Source: JBHPGW01 sp042569785 (GTDB taxonomy: Bacteria > Planctomycetota > Phycisphaerae > Sedimentisphaerales > Anaerobacaceae). From it: DNA of 42,429 nucleotides. The stretch is taken from assembly GCA_042569785.1 (NCBI GenBank), contig JBHPGW010000019.1, forward strand, positions 1 to 42,429. Reading direction: 5' to 3'. Position numbers and translations under genes: made by a program. Position 1 is the first letter of the stretch; each line of letters starts with the position of its first letter. The notes beneath the pieces were generated by a model. The model searched no databases. It saw only the letters and a list, made by a program, of their open reading frames with translations, and was not told the origin of the DNA. Positions 25,408-33,334 of the stretch are shown here, piece by piece.

Positions 25408-26030
25408 TGTCCTATCCTTTCAAAGAAATGACAGCCAAATAAATTCCTTTTTAACTAACTGTAAACCCACTTATCCGCAAGCACTTACGCACGATCACCT
25501 CATCGCCCCTCTCCCTTTGTTACAAATAAAACCGATTTGCCATTATCCGTCAAGAATAAAGTTACAAAATTTCAATATAGCTGCGGGCCCAAAATGAGAA
25601 TTCTCTGGATATGTTTACTCAAACTACCCCATAGCCTGTTTGAGAATGTAAAGATCAAAATTGCCGATTCAGGCGGTGACTGTGTTTTTGCGACGCAGTT
25701 TCAGGATATACTCGATAATATCCTTCCTGCTGACAACGCCTATGGGCTTACCCTTGTGTACTATCGGAACCCTTCGGAAATTGTTTTTGTTGACAGTAAT
25801 CACTTCAGTCTTCATTATAGTTTTAGCTTCGAACATATCCGGATTACCTTTCCAACATATCTAAACCAGTAAAACAAATTCCATTTTAGACTGTCGGCTC
25901 AAACGCGTGGTGACTTGTGAATAACAACCCCAGCAACACAAAAATACCTCCAGTAGCGCATCCGCAAAAGTTTAAAAGATTTTTTATCGGCCCAAAATTG
26001 CTCGTGATATTTTATTGGACTTTTTTATTG
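25408..26030. other. Largely gene-free region with a decayed gene
   Basis: Apart from the CBS-domain remnant at 25669-25836, no credible gene is seen on either strand. Plus-strand frames in 25394-25872 read antisense to that remnant or through unrelated sequence and lack ribosome-binding sites. The stretch lies between the divergently placed start of the OmpA-type gene and the 3' end of the PEP-CTERM gene. Confidence 0.5.
25669..25836 (-). pseudogene. Internally deleted CBS-domain protein
   Basis: The minus-strand frame, from an ATG at 25836 (AAAGG upstream) to TGA, encodes 55 residues. MFEAKTIMKTEVITVNKN matches the beginning of a first CBS motif, and NFRRVPIVHKGKPIGVVSRKDIIEYILKLRRK matches the end of a second. 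The material between them, normally about 80-90 residues of a two-CBS (Bateman) protein, is missing without a frameshift. It is too short to form a Bateman module, so I call it a pseudogene; expression as a mini-protein cannot be excluded. Confidence 0.7.
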
Positions 26031-26801
26031 CTAATGACGCCGTCCCGGCTTTATCAAAAACACTCCCGCACCGAGACCGAGCATTACAATAGTTGCCGGC
26101 TCGGGTGTCGTCAGAAAGGCGGCATCTGAGCCGAACTCGACCATTACCAAATTCTGGCGAACAAAATCCAGGTCGTAAATTTCACGGTCCAACATCAATG
26201 TAATAGCTACCGAATTCGCAATAGCTCCAAGTCCGCCCATACCTACCAGGGGCGGTTTGGTAACTATCCCTGCCTGCGGGCCGTCAAGATTCCCGGGACC
26301 ATCGAGATTCGGTCCACCAAAGGCTGTTGCACCGGACCTGGTCGCCGTGACAAAATTCGTCAGCATAGAATTGCCATAGTTATTTCCATAACCCCATTCG
26401 CCTGTAACGTCAGCGCCTGATAACAACTGTTGTGCAACATTATCGAAATTAACCGAATACCCGCCATCACCGATCACAACGCTCCCATCTATAATTTGCG
26501 GATGCTCATCGTAACCGAGTTCTGCCAGATCAAACGAAATGGTAGTCAATATCTGGGCGCCATTATCGAAACCGCCAGGCAGAGAAGTTGAGGTATTGAA
26601 CAATTTGATTTTCAACTCGGTCGGTTTTTCCGTATCCAGAATGAAATCCGCACGCGCACTAAGGCCGTTAAGCTCCTGCACAGGGCTTATCTGCGCAGGT
26701 GAATCCAAATATACGCTTTCTGTGATTAAACTCGCATTTGTGCTGGACGCCAATATTGCGACAACCCATGCCGCAAGGACAATTGATGCTGTCTTCTTCA
26801 T
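26031..26801 (-). CDS. PEP-CTERM sorting-domain protein
   Basis: 256 residues. An N-terminal signal peptide (about 1-23, ending in ASSTNA) is followed by a secreted region and a C-terminal sorting signal: PEP motif (about 233-235, TTPEPATI), hydrophobic helix (VMLGLGAGVFLI) and basic end (KPGRRH). Such proteins are processed by an exosortase (EpsH-type) and delivered to the envelope or exopolysaccharide matrix. A small internal duplication (GPNLDGPGNLDGP) lies near residue 167. The ATG has AAGGAGAG upstream. It is preceded by a perfect sigma-54 promoter, in line with the known sigma-54/PrsK-PrsR association of PEP-CTERM systems. The function of the secreted part is unknown. Confidence 0.85.
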   Translation of the reverse strand: MKKTASIVLAAWVVAILASSTNASLITESVYLDSPAQISPVQELNGLSARADFILDTEKPTELKIKLFNTSTSLPGGFDNGAQILTTISFDLAELGYDEHPQIIDGSVVIGDGGYSVNFDNVAQQLLSGADVTGEWGYGNNYGNSMLTNFVTATRSGATAFGGPNLDGPGNLDGPQAGIVTKPPLVGMGGLGAIANSVAITLMLDREIYDLDFVRQNLVMVEFGSDAAFLTTPEPATIVMLGLGAGVFLIKPGRRH

Positions 26802-26884
26802 CTTCTCTCTCCTTAAATTAAACTTTCTCTTCTTATTTCTCTCTTCTGCCTTACAGAAAAACTTCTGTTAGCTGATTTACATAA

Positions 26885-26901
26885 AGCAAAGCCTGTGCCA
26901 A
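26885..26901 (-). promoter_or_regulatory. Sigma-54 (-24/-12) promoter of the PEP-CTERM gene
   Basis: The minus strand reads TTGGCACAGGCTTTGCT. This matches the sigma-54 consensus TTGGCACRNNNNTTGCW at every defined position, with the required 10 nt between GG (-24) and GC (-12). The predicted start site is near 26873, giving a leader of about 70 nt to the ATG at 26801. Confidence 0.75.
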
Positions 26902-26986
26902 AGTTTTTTAAAAGCTATAAGTGTTTGTTTTAGAAGAACTTAAAGAAATGACTACTTAAGGTACACCTAACGGACAGGTACCATAA

Positions 26987-27016
26987 TGGTCGATGCGGGC
27001 GCAGCAAAACCGACCA
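26987..27016 (-). promoter_or_regulatory. Inverted repeat, possible enhancer-binding site
   Basis: TGGTCG (26987-26992) and CGACCA (27011-27016) form an inverted repeat with an 18-nt spacer, and a further TGGTC lies at 27020-27024. The site is 86-123 bp upstream of the -24 element, the usual distance for a sigma-54 activator. The activator itself is not in the window. Confidence 0.35.
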
Positions 27017-27366
27017 AAATGGTCACTCGCAACTACCCGAGCCGACGTTCTGGCAACAGCTTTGCTCACTGATATTGCCGAGCAAACAACAGTTATTAAA
27101 TTTTTTATCTCCGCCTTAAAACGCCTCTAAAAGGCGTTAAAATGCTCATTATCCACTTCATTTGCCACCACAGCCCTCACGTTCAAGAGCCTGCAAACCT
27201 CGTAGCCGCCCAGCCGTAATACCTGAGCCTCCACAATACAAAAGCAAACCACATGCCAAACGTTATGATTTCTACGATTTTTTGTAATGTGCAAAACACC
27301 TACCCCTTTGCGGCATGGGTTGTCACAAAAAAGCAGGTGTCTTGAGCGAAAATAAAATAGATGGGT

Positions 27367-27492
27367 TTAATGCATTTCGACCTGACAGGCTCCTATGCCG
27401 TGACGGTAGAAATTAAATTGTACGTTCGGGTGGTCGGCCAGCAGTGACATTGGCACCGCACTATCCGCAATTTCCTTAACAATAGAGGTAAT
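27367..27492 (-). pseudogene. Truncated 3' end of an unidentified gene
   Basis: A minus-strand frame encodes 41 residues ending IVKEIADSAVPMSLLADHPNVQFNFYRHGIGACQVEMH and a TAA. The amphipathic and conserved-looking composition suggests a genuine protein C-terminus. An in-frame TGA (27493-27495) closes it upstream, just before the palindromic element at 27509-27529 and the E2 gene stop. The rest of the gene is gone. I do not recognise the family. Confidence 0.4.
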
Positions 27493-27508
27493 TCACACGT
27501 TTTATCAG

Positions 27509-27529
27509 TCCCCTGCACTGCGGAGGGTC
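27509..27529. repeat. Degenerate copy of palindrome H2
   Basis: GTCCCCTGCACTGCGGAGGGT resembles the CCCCCTGC-ACT-GCAGGGGG hairpin at 37912-37930 and its variant at 28261-28279. Mismatches weaken the stem. It lies immediately after the stop codon of the E2-like gene. Confidence 0.55.
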
Positions 27530-27530
27530 A

Positions 27531-28199
27531 CTACACCAGCTCCTGCGGATTCTCCAGCAACTCCTTGAGATAGTTCAAAAACTGCGCCGCATAGTACCCG
27601 TTTATAATTTTATGATCGACCGCAAGCGACAGGCTCAACATCTTACGACTGACAGGCTCGCCGTCCCTGCAAATGATAGTAGGAATAACTCTACCCGTAG
27701 CCAGAATAACGCTCGCCACCGGCGGGATTATACCGATAAACGAATCAATACCATAAGGCCCAAGATTACTAAGAGCCACCGTTTCACTTTCCATATCCTC
27801 GAGGGTCAGTTGATTATCGAGAGCCTTTTCCGTAAGCAGTTTCTCATCCCCTGCGATCTCGACCAGCCCCTTTTCCGACGCGTCTTTAACTACCGGCACA
27901 ACAAGTCCCTGCGGTGCGCTCACCGCAAACCCAACGTTAACACTGCCGGCCACCATGATTACATCGCCATCAAGCCGAGCGTTAATTTCCGGATACTTTT
28001 CCACCGCCATCGCCAGTGCCCGAATATAAAAGACGTTAGTAGTTATCTTAACCCCCAGCCTCTTTCGCAGCTTTGGACGTATTGCCATCAACTCTGTCAC
28101 ATCCGCCTTAGCCTCAAGATAAAAGCAGGGCTTAGTACGCTTGGAAAGCAGCATCCTCTTGCCGATAATTTTCTGAATTGTAGAAAGTTCCTTATCCAT
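27531..28199 (-). CDS. Stand-alone 2-oxoacid dehydrogenase acyltransferase (E2) catalytic domain
   Basis: 222 residues, corresponding only to the E2 catalytic core: STIQKIIGKRMLLSKRTKPCFYLEAKADVTEL, VNVGFAVSAPQGLVVPVVKDA, LSNLGPYGIDSFIGIIPPVASVILATG. There is no lipoyl domain or subunit-binding domain upstream. The active-site motif, normally DHRxxDG, reads DHKIING (H196 present, Asp replaced by N200). E1 and E3 genes are not nearby. It may be an enzyme of altered activity, a structural partner, or a remnant kept in frame. The ATG has GGAA upstream. A two-hairpin repeat lies between it and recQ. Confidence 0.8.
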   Translation of the reverse strand: MDKELSTIQKIIGKRMLLSKRTKPCFYLEAKADVTELMAIRPKLRKRLGVKITTNVFYIRALAMAVEKYPEINARLDGDVIMVAGSVNVGFAVSAPQGLVVPVVKDASEKGLVEIAGDEKLLTEKALDNQLTLEDMESETVALSNLGPYGIDSFIGIIPPVASVILATGRVIPTIICRDGEPVSRKMLSLSLAVDHKIINGYYAAQFLNYLKELLENPQELV

Positions 28200-28212
28200 A
28201 AAATTCCAGGTC

Positions 28213-28280
28213 TTTGACGAGCCCCCAATGTAAAATTGGGGGATATCTTTAAACTTTTAGCCCCCTGCACCGCGGGGGGT
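28213..28280. repeat. Two-hairpin dispersed repeat, copy B (H1-H2)
   Basis: H1 is CCCCCAAT-GTAAA-ATTGGGGG (28222-28242), a perfect 8-bp stem. It lies within a 38-nt block (28213-28250) identical to 37931-37968. H2 is CCCCCTGC-ACC-GCGGGGGG (28261-28279), after an 11-nt unrelated link. The element fills the divergent gap between the E2-like gene and recQ. Confidence 0.85.
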
Positions 28281-28323
28281 CTCACATTCGAACGAACTTT
28301 CATTATAGTCCACCATTTTTTGT

Positions 28324-28352
28324 TTGCAAGCGTCAAGATTTTGTAAGATAAT
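28324..28352 (+). promoter_or_regulatory. Promoter for recQ
   Basis: TTGCAA (28324-28329), 17 bp, GATAAT (28347-28352). The start site is expected near 28359, only about 2 nt before the ATG at 28361, and no Shine-Dalgarno sequence is present, so the message may be leaderless. Confidence 0.5.
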
Positions 28353-28360
28353 ACCCACTT

Positions 28361-30187
28361 ATGATGGACAACATTCAAAAGTCGCTGGCCAACTACTGGG
28401 GCTACAACGATTTCCTCCCGTTACAGGCCGAAGCGATGCAGGCAATGAGCAGCGGCCGCGATTCGATAGTAATATTACCCACAGGCGGCGGCAAATCGCT
28501 CTGCTTCCAGGCCCCTGCTGTCACAATGCCAGGCCTGGCCGTCGTCGTAAGCCCATTGATCTCACTAATGAAGGACCAGGTCGATGCCCTGAACGAATGC
28601 GGCGTACCAGCCGGACGTATCGACAGCTCTCTTTCTGAGATCGAACAAGGCGAAATTTTCGAGAGTATCTACAACAAAACGCTCAAACTGCTCTACGTCT
28701 CACCAGAACGCCTCGTCACTCGAGGCTTTATGGATATGCTCAGTTCAATTGACCTTTCTTTTATCGCTATAGACGAGGCACACTGCGTCAGTATGTGGGG
28801 CCACGATTTCCGCCCCGAATACCGCAAACTCAGCATGTTAAAAGAAAAATTCAGCTCTGTCACCATAGGCGCATACACTGCGACCGCCACCCAGCAGGTT
28901 CGAGACGACATCGCCGTCCAGCTCGGCTTGGAAAAACCAAAAATGCTCATAGGCAACTTCGACCGCCCCAATCTCGTCTACAGGGTCCGACGAAGAAAAA
29001 AGATACTCACACAGATCTGCGAGGTTATGGATAAGCATAAAGGCGACTCCGGGATCATCTACTGCATCCGCCGTAAGGACGTCGACAAGATATGCTCGGA
29101 GTTGTCAGCCAAAGGCTATAATGTTCGGCCATACCACGCCGGCATGCAGCCTCACCAGCGAAAGCGCAACCAGGAAGATTTTATCCGCGAAAAAACTGAC
29201 ACGATAGTAGCGACAGTCGCGTTCGGCATGGGCATCGACAAGTCAAACGTCCGCTACGTAATCCACGCCGGCATGCCAAAGTCACTTGAGCATTACCAGC
29301 AGGAGAGCGGCAGAGCAGGCAGAGACGGCCTCGAGGCCCAGTGCTGGCTATTCTATTCCGGCGGAGACTTCGCGACATGGAAAAGCATATTGTCCGACAT
29401 GCCCCTCGAAGCAAACAAAATAGCAATGACAAAACTCTCAAGCATGTACAATTACTGTACCGGCGGCTTGTGCAGGCACAAAGCAATACTGAATTATTTC
29501 GGCCAAACACTGGAAAAAGAAAACTGCGCCTGCTGCGATGTCTGCCTCGGAGAGATCAAAAGCATCGACCACGCTTTAGAAACCTCCCAAAAAATCCTCT
29601 CGTGCATAGTTCGGCTCGACCAGCGATTCGGCGCAGGCTACACTTCACTGGTATTAACAGGCTCACGTGACAGCAGAATTCTGCAAAGCGGACACGACAC
29701 ACTTACTACTTATGGCCTGCTCAGCGACTACCCCAAATCAGCCGTCCACGAATGGACAGAACAACTTATAGGACAGGATTACATCGCCAGAACCGGAGAA
29801 TATAACGTCCTAAGCATAACCCAAAAGGGCTGGAAACTGCTAAAGGGCGATGCTCAGCCCAGGCTCCTAAAGCCCGCCCAAAAGAAAACAAAACGATCCA
29901 AAGCCGTCACTGATTCATGGCAGGGCGTAGATAAGGGCCTGTTCGATCTGCTGAAAAAATTGAGAACCAAAATCGCAAAAACCAAACACGTACCTGCCTA
30001 CATAGTCTTTTCAGACGCCGCACTCAGGGATATGGCCAGAAGAAAGCCATCAAATCCAGCATCATTTATCGAGATAAAAGGTATTGGCCAAAAGAAAACA
30101 AAGCAATACTCCGCAACCGTCCTCAAAGTGATTAGCGACTATTGCCAAGCCAATTCCATCGACACCGATATCATCACCACAGATTAA
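28361..30187 (+). CDS. recQ: ATP-dependent DNA helicase RecQ
   Basis: 608 residues with full RecQ architecture. The SF2 helicase core has Walker A ILPTGGGKSLCFQAP (about 38-52), the DEAH box AIDEAHCVSMWGHDFRPEY (about 134-152) and motif VI ESGRAGRDG. It is followed by a zinc-binding RQC part with CRHKAILNYFG and ENCACCDVCLGEI, a winged helix, and a C-terminal HRDC domain (about 525-600, LRTKIAKTKHVPAYIVFSDAALRDMA). It unwinds recombination and fork intermediates. The start ATGATG lies directly behind its predicted promoter. No neighbouring gene is functionally linked. Confidence 0.97.
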   Translation: MMDNIQKSLANYWGYNDFLPLQAEAMQAMSSGRDSIVILPTGGGKSLCFQAPAVTMPGLAVVVSPLISLMKDQVDALNECGVPAGRIDSSLSEIEQGEIFESIYNKTLKLLYVSPERLVTRGFMDMLSSIDLSFIAIDEAHCVSMWGHDFRPEYRKLSMLKEKFSSVTIGAYTATATQQVRDDIAVQLGLEKPKMLIGNFDRPNLVYRVRRRKKILTQICEVMDKHKGDSGIIYCIRRKDVDKICSELSAKGYNVRPYHAGMQPHQRKRNQEDFIREKTDTIVATVAFGMGIDKSNVRYVIHAGMPKSLEHYQQESGRAGRDGLEAQCWLFYSGGDFATWKSILSDMPLEANKIAMTKLSSMYNYCTGGLCRHKAILNYFGQTLEKENCACCDVCLGEIKSIDHALETSQKILSCIVRLDQRFGAGYTSLVLTGSRDSRILQSGHDTLTTYGLLSDYPKSAVHEWTEQLIGQDYIARTGEYNVLSITQKGWKLLKGDAQPRLLKPAQKKTKRSKAVTDSWQGVDKGLFDLLKKLRTKIAKTKHVPAYIVFSDAALRDMARRKPSNPASFIEIKGIGQKKTKQYSATVLKVISDYCQANSIDTDIITTD

Positions 30188-30601
30188 CATAAATAGTTGC
30201 CGAACCCTTATTCCGTGTATTTTGACAAAATCGGTTTTTTATCGGTCCTTGCTTCTTTATGCGCAAAAATGTAAAAAAACTACTCATCGGCACCAAATTT
30301 TACCAAAAAGCCTATAAAATCCGCGTTATCTGCATCATTTTTGCGAATTTTTACGAAATTTCCTGAACCTCTATCGGTGAAAACCCCGATATATAAATAT
30401 AATAGGCAAAAAAACTACTACTTTTTAGTACTTAATTGTTAAGAGTGTGTAGTTTGCTGTCGATAAACATTTTGTTGGCGATTACCTTTCTGAAAGTTAC
30501 GTTTCTGGTTGTTTCACAGAAGCGAGGCTTTTTTGCGGGAAAGTAAAGCTGTAAGATTATATTTTAAGGATGGTTACAACAATGGATCAGAGGGGAGACA
30601 T
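30188..30601. other. Gene-free leader region upstream of the glycogen cluster
   Basis: AT-rich, without a credible gene. It holds a recurring ATCGGT motif (30229, 30239, 30373), one copy being part of a palindrome TATCGG-N8-CCGATA (30372-30391), and a TATAAT at 30398-30403. A frame open from 30509 joins the downstream gene but lacks coding character. Confidence 0.5.
30372..30403 (+). promoter_or_regulatory. Candidate promoter/operator of the glycogen cluster
   Basis: TATCGG (30372-30377) and CCGATA (30386-30391) form a perfect 6-bp inverted repeat that covers the -35 area of a TATAAT at 30398-30403. The -35 hexamer itself is poor, so an activator or repressor at the palindrome is plausible. 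Leader length would be about 190 nt. Confidence 0.35.
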
Positions 30602-31891
30602 ATGAGAGTTTTCATGCTGGGCTGGGAATTCCCCCCATTCATCAGCGGAGGGTTGGGGACTGCTTGTTACGGGCTTACCAAGGCGATGAGTGAGCTCGGA
30701 CTGGGGATTACTTTCTGTCTGCCCAAAATGGTTGACAGCCAATATACCACACACGTCAAAATGTTAGGCCCTGGCGTACAAAGACCGGTAAGTTCATTCA
30801 AACTCCGGGCAATGAAAAATGTAGACTTCCACGCCGTCAACTCACCCCTAAAGGCATATGCCACACCGGAAACCTATCAGAAACGACTGGAAGAATTGAT
30901 CCTTCAAAAAAGAAAGCTCTCTGGCGGTAATATTACCATAGGTGAACAATTAAACTTCTCCAGCGATTACAGTGGCGATATGTACACAGAAGCCCACCGC
31001 TATGCCGCACTGTCGGCTGAATTGGCCTTGGATGAGGATTTTGATGTGATTCACGCACACGACTGGATGACATATCCCGCTGGCATCGCGGTAGCAAAGG
31101 TCAGCGGTAAACCATTGATAATCCACGTACACGCTACAGAATTCGACCGCAGCGGCGAAAATATCAACCAGATGATCTACGACATCGAACGAGAAGGCAT
31201 GCACGTAGCCGACAAAATTATCGCTGTCAGCTATTACACTCGAAATATCATAATCAACCGTTACGGCATCAGTCCCGACAAAGTCGAAGTCGTACACAAC
31301 GGCATCGAAAGCAAAAAAAGATACAAATTTGGCGACCAGTACATCGAAAAAGATGAAAAGATGGTTTTATTCCTGGGCCGCATCACAATGCAAAAGGGCC
31401 CGGAATATTTCCTACACGCCGCCAAGAAGGTACTTGAGGTCATGGACAACGTAAAGTTTGTCATGGCAGGTTCCGGTGACATGATGCACCGAGCCGTTGA
31501 AATGGCCGCCGAATTAGGTATCGGAAGTAAGGTCCTGTTCACCGGTTTTTTACAGGGCAAGGGTGTCCAGAAGATATATGAAATGGCCGACCTTTTCGTT
31601 ATGCCATCTGTTTCAGAACCGTTCGGATTGGTCCCGTTAGAAGCCCTTGACCACGACGTCCCCGTTATAATAAGTAAGCAAAGCGGAGTTTCAGAAGTAC
31701 TCACCCACGCCTTAAAGGTCGATTTTTGGGATACTGAAGAGATCGCCAACAAGATAGTTGCCGTCTTGAAACATCCGTCTTTAAGAATAACTTTGCAAAA
31801 TCACGGCAATCATGAGGTGCGAAAACTGCGATGGAAGGATTCAGCCGCAAAATGTGCCAGGATATATCACGATACGATGGTAGCCGTTTAA
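30602..31891 (+). CDS. Glycogen/starch synthase-like glycosyltransferase (GT-B, GT5/GT4)
   Basis: 429 residues from the ATG at 30602, which has GAGGGGAG upstream. N-terminal RVFMLGWEFPPFISGGLGTACYGLTKAM is the GT5-type glucan synthase start with its nucleotide-sugar GGL motif. FDVIHAHDWMTYPAGIAVAK is the second hallmark. The C-terminal half has VVHNGIESKK, VLFLGRITMQKGPEYFLHAA and the E-x7-E pair PSVSEPFGLVPLEALDHDVPVI. It is shorter than bacterial GlgA (about 475-500) and closer to archaeal or planctomycete forms. With the GH57 and debranching genes downstream, alpha-glucan synthesis from ADP- or UDP-glucose is likely. Confidence 0.85.
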   Translation: MRVFMLGWEFPPFISGGLGTACYGLTKAMSELGLGITFCLPKMVDSQYTTHVKMLGPGVQRPVSSFKLRAMKNVDFHAVNSPLKAYATPETYQKRLEELILQKRKLSGGNITIGEQLNFSSDYSGDMYTEAHRYAALSAELALDEDFDVIHAHDWMTYPAGIAVAKVSGKPLIIHVHATEFDRSGENINQMIYDIEREGMHVADKIIAVSYYTRNIIINRYGISPDKVEVVHNGIESKKRYKFGDQYIEKDEKMVLFLGRITMQKGPEYFLHAAKKVLEVMDNVKFVMAGSGDMMHRAVEMAAELGIGSKVLFTGFLQGKGVQKIYEMADLFVMPSVSEPFGLVPLEALDHDVPVIISKQSGVSEVLTHALKVDFWDTEEIANKIVAVLKHPSLRITLQNHGNHEVRKLRWKDSAAKCARIYHDTMVAV

Positions 31892-31962
31892 AACTATAAA
31901 TGTATGAGTCAATGGAGGACTCGGCGAACAAAATGTATTACACAACTGAAACGAGATAAAAT

Positions 31963-33201
31963 ATGGCATCAGTATGTTTCTATTTCCAGGTCCATCAGCC
32001 GCACAGGCTAAGGCACTACACAGTCTTCGATGAGCAAGAGCATTATTTCGATGACCACAAGAACGGGGCGATTTGCAGAAAAGTCGCTAACAAGTGCTAC
32101 CTTCCCGCTAACCGCCTACTGCTCGATCTGATCAACAAACACGAGGGTCGCTTCAGGATATCTTACAGCATAACCGGAACTCTGCTCGAACAGTTAGAGC
32201 AGTTTGCCCCGGAAGTTTTGAGTACTTTTGACGCACTCGCTCAGACCGGCTGCGTAGAATTCATCGCCGAAACCTATTATCACAGCCTAAGCTTCCTCTA
32301 TTCGCATGACGAATTTATAGAGCAGGTACAAAAACACATCCAAACCATCGAACGTCTTTTCGGCCAAACCCCGCGGATATTTAGAAACACAGAACTGATC
32401 TACAACAACGAACTCGCATCGCTTATCGAGTCCATGGATTGCTTCGACGCAATAATAACCGAAGGCGCAGACCGAATACTCGGATATCGAAGCCCCAATT
32501 TCGTTTACCACCCACAGGGCTGCGACAAACTAAAGCTCCTGCTGAAAAACTACGCCCTCAGCGACGATATCGCGTTTAGATTTTCAAATAAGGCATGGGC
32601 TGAGTGGCCCTTGACCGCGAATAAATTCGCAAACTGGGTCAGCGAAGTTAACGGAAACGGCTACATGGTCAATTTGTTCATGGACTACGAAACCTTCGGC
32701 GAGCATCAATGGGAAGACACAGGGATATTTAATTTCATGCGGCACCTGCCGGAATATATTCTCAGACATCCCGATAACGACTTCAAAACACCCAGCGAAG
32801 TTGTCGCAACTTATGACCCCGTCGGCACCGTCGATGTCCACAATTTGATCAGTTGGGCAGATACCGAAAGAGACATATCAGCATGGCTCGGAAACGCGAT
32901 GCAGTCAAACGCTATTCACGAGCTTTACAGACTCGAACGTAAGGTCAAAGATACAGGCTGCAAAAAGACCATCACCGACTGGAGAAACCTGCAAACTTCC
33001 GACCATTTTTATTATATGTGCACAAAATATTTTTCCGACGGTGATGTACACAAGTATTTTAATCCATACGATTCACCATATGACTCATACATCAACTTTA
33101 TGAACGTGCTGAACAATCTGCATAATCGTTGCAGAAAAGACGAAACCATAGAGATCAACTCGACCAGCCAGGCTGATTTGAAGTTACAGACTGTCGATTA
33201 A
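31963..33201 (+). CDS. Glycoside hydrolase family 57 alpha-amylase
   Basis: 412 residues. GH57 motifs are visible: FYFQVHQPHRL (motif 1, about 6-16), the nucleophile Glu in VEFIAETYYHSLSF (E103), IFRNTELIYNN (about 139-149), and the acid Asp in LFMDYETFGEHQW (D241). The family includes alpha-amylases, 4-alpha-glucanotransferases and branching enzymes. The short length and DYETFGEH pattern fit the amylase/transferase type rather than branching enzyme. It is 71 nt downstream of the glucan synthase-like gene and upstream of the debranching enzyme, so a role in cytoplasmic glycogen turnover is inferred. Confidence 0.9.
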   Translation: MASVCFYFQVHQPHRLRHYTVFDEQEHYFDDHKNGAICRKVANKCYLPANRLLLDLINKHEGRFRISYSITGTLLEQLEQFAPEVLSTFDALAQTGCVEFIAETYYHSLSFLYSHDEFIEQVQKHIQTIERLFGQTPRIFRNTELIYNNELASLIESMDCFDAIITEGADRILGYRSPNFVYHPQGCDKLKLLLKNYALSDDIAFRFSNKAWAEWPLTANKFANWVSEVNGNGYMVNLFMDYETFGEHQWEDTGIFNFMRHLPEYILRHPDNDFKTPSEVVATYDPVGTVDVHNLISWADTERDISAWLGNAMQSNAIHELYRLERKVKDTGCKKTITDWRNLQTSDHFYYMCTKYFSDGDVHKYFNPYDSPYDSYINFMNVLNNLHNRCRKDETIEINSTSQADLKLQTVD

Positions 33202-33334
33202 ACACGAAAAAATATCCCTGACACGATACATCTTTCTGGCGAACTTTTAACTCCCAACATGAATAGTTACTCAGGTAAGGCACTAAAAAGCTGGAATTTT
33301 ATTATATTTGTTTTGATGTTTGTAGGAGCGTATT

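Larger units (their letters stand above)
26802..27530. other. Gene-poor regulatory region upstream of the PEP-CTERM gene
   Basis: Contains the sigma-54 promoter (26885-26901), an inverted repeat that may be an activator site (26987-27016), a hairpin AACGCCT-CTAAA-AGGCGTT (27120-27138), a truncated gene end (27367-27492) and a degenerate palindrome (27509-27529). No full-length gene is visible. Confidence 0.5.

Noticed and set aside
25394..25872. Plus-strand frames of 60-110 codons in this region
   Set aside because: They lie antisense to the CBS-domain remnant or in non-coding sequence, lack ribosome-binding sites and have no recognisable protein pattern.
27120..27138. Hairpin AACGCCT-CTAAA-AGGCGTT as a terminator
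   Set aside because: No T-tract on either side and no gene ends close by; left as an unexplained hairpin within the gene-poor region.
27140..27300. Minus-strand frame with GMWFAFVLWRLRYYGW-like translation
   Set aside because: Short, no start codon or ribosome-binding site, no recognisable family; most likely chance in decayed DNA.
27448..27465. Second sigma-54-like TTGGCAC site
   Set aside because: The -12 GC element is missing at the required spacing.
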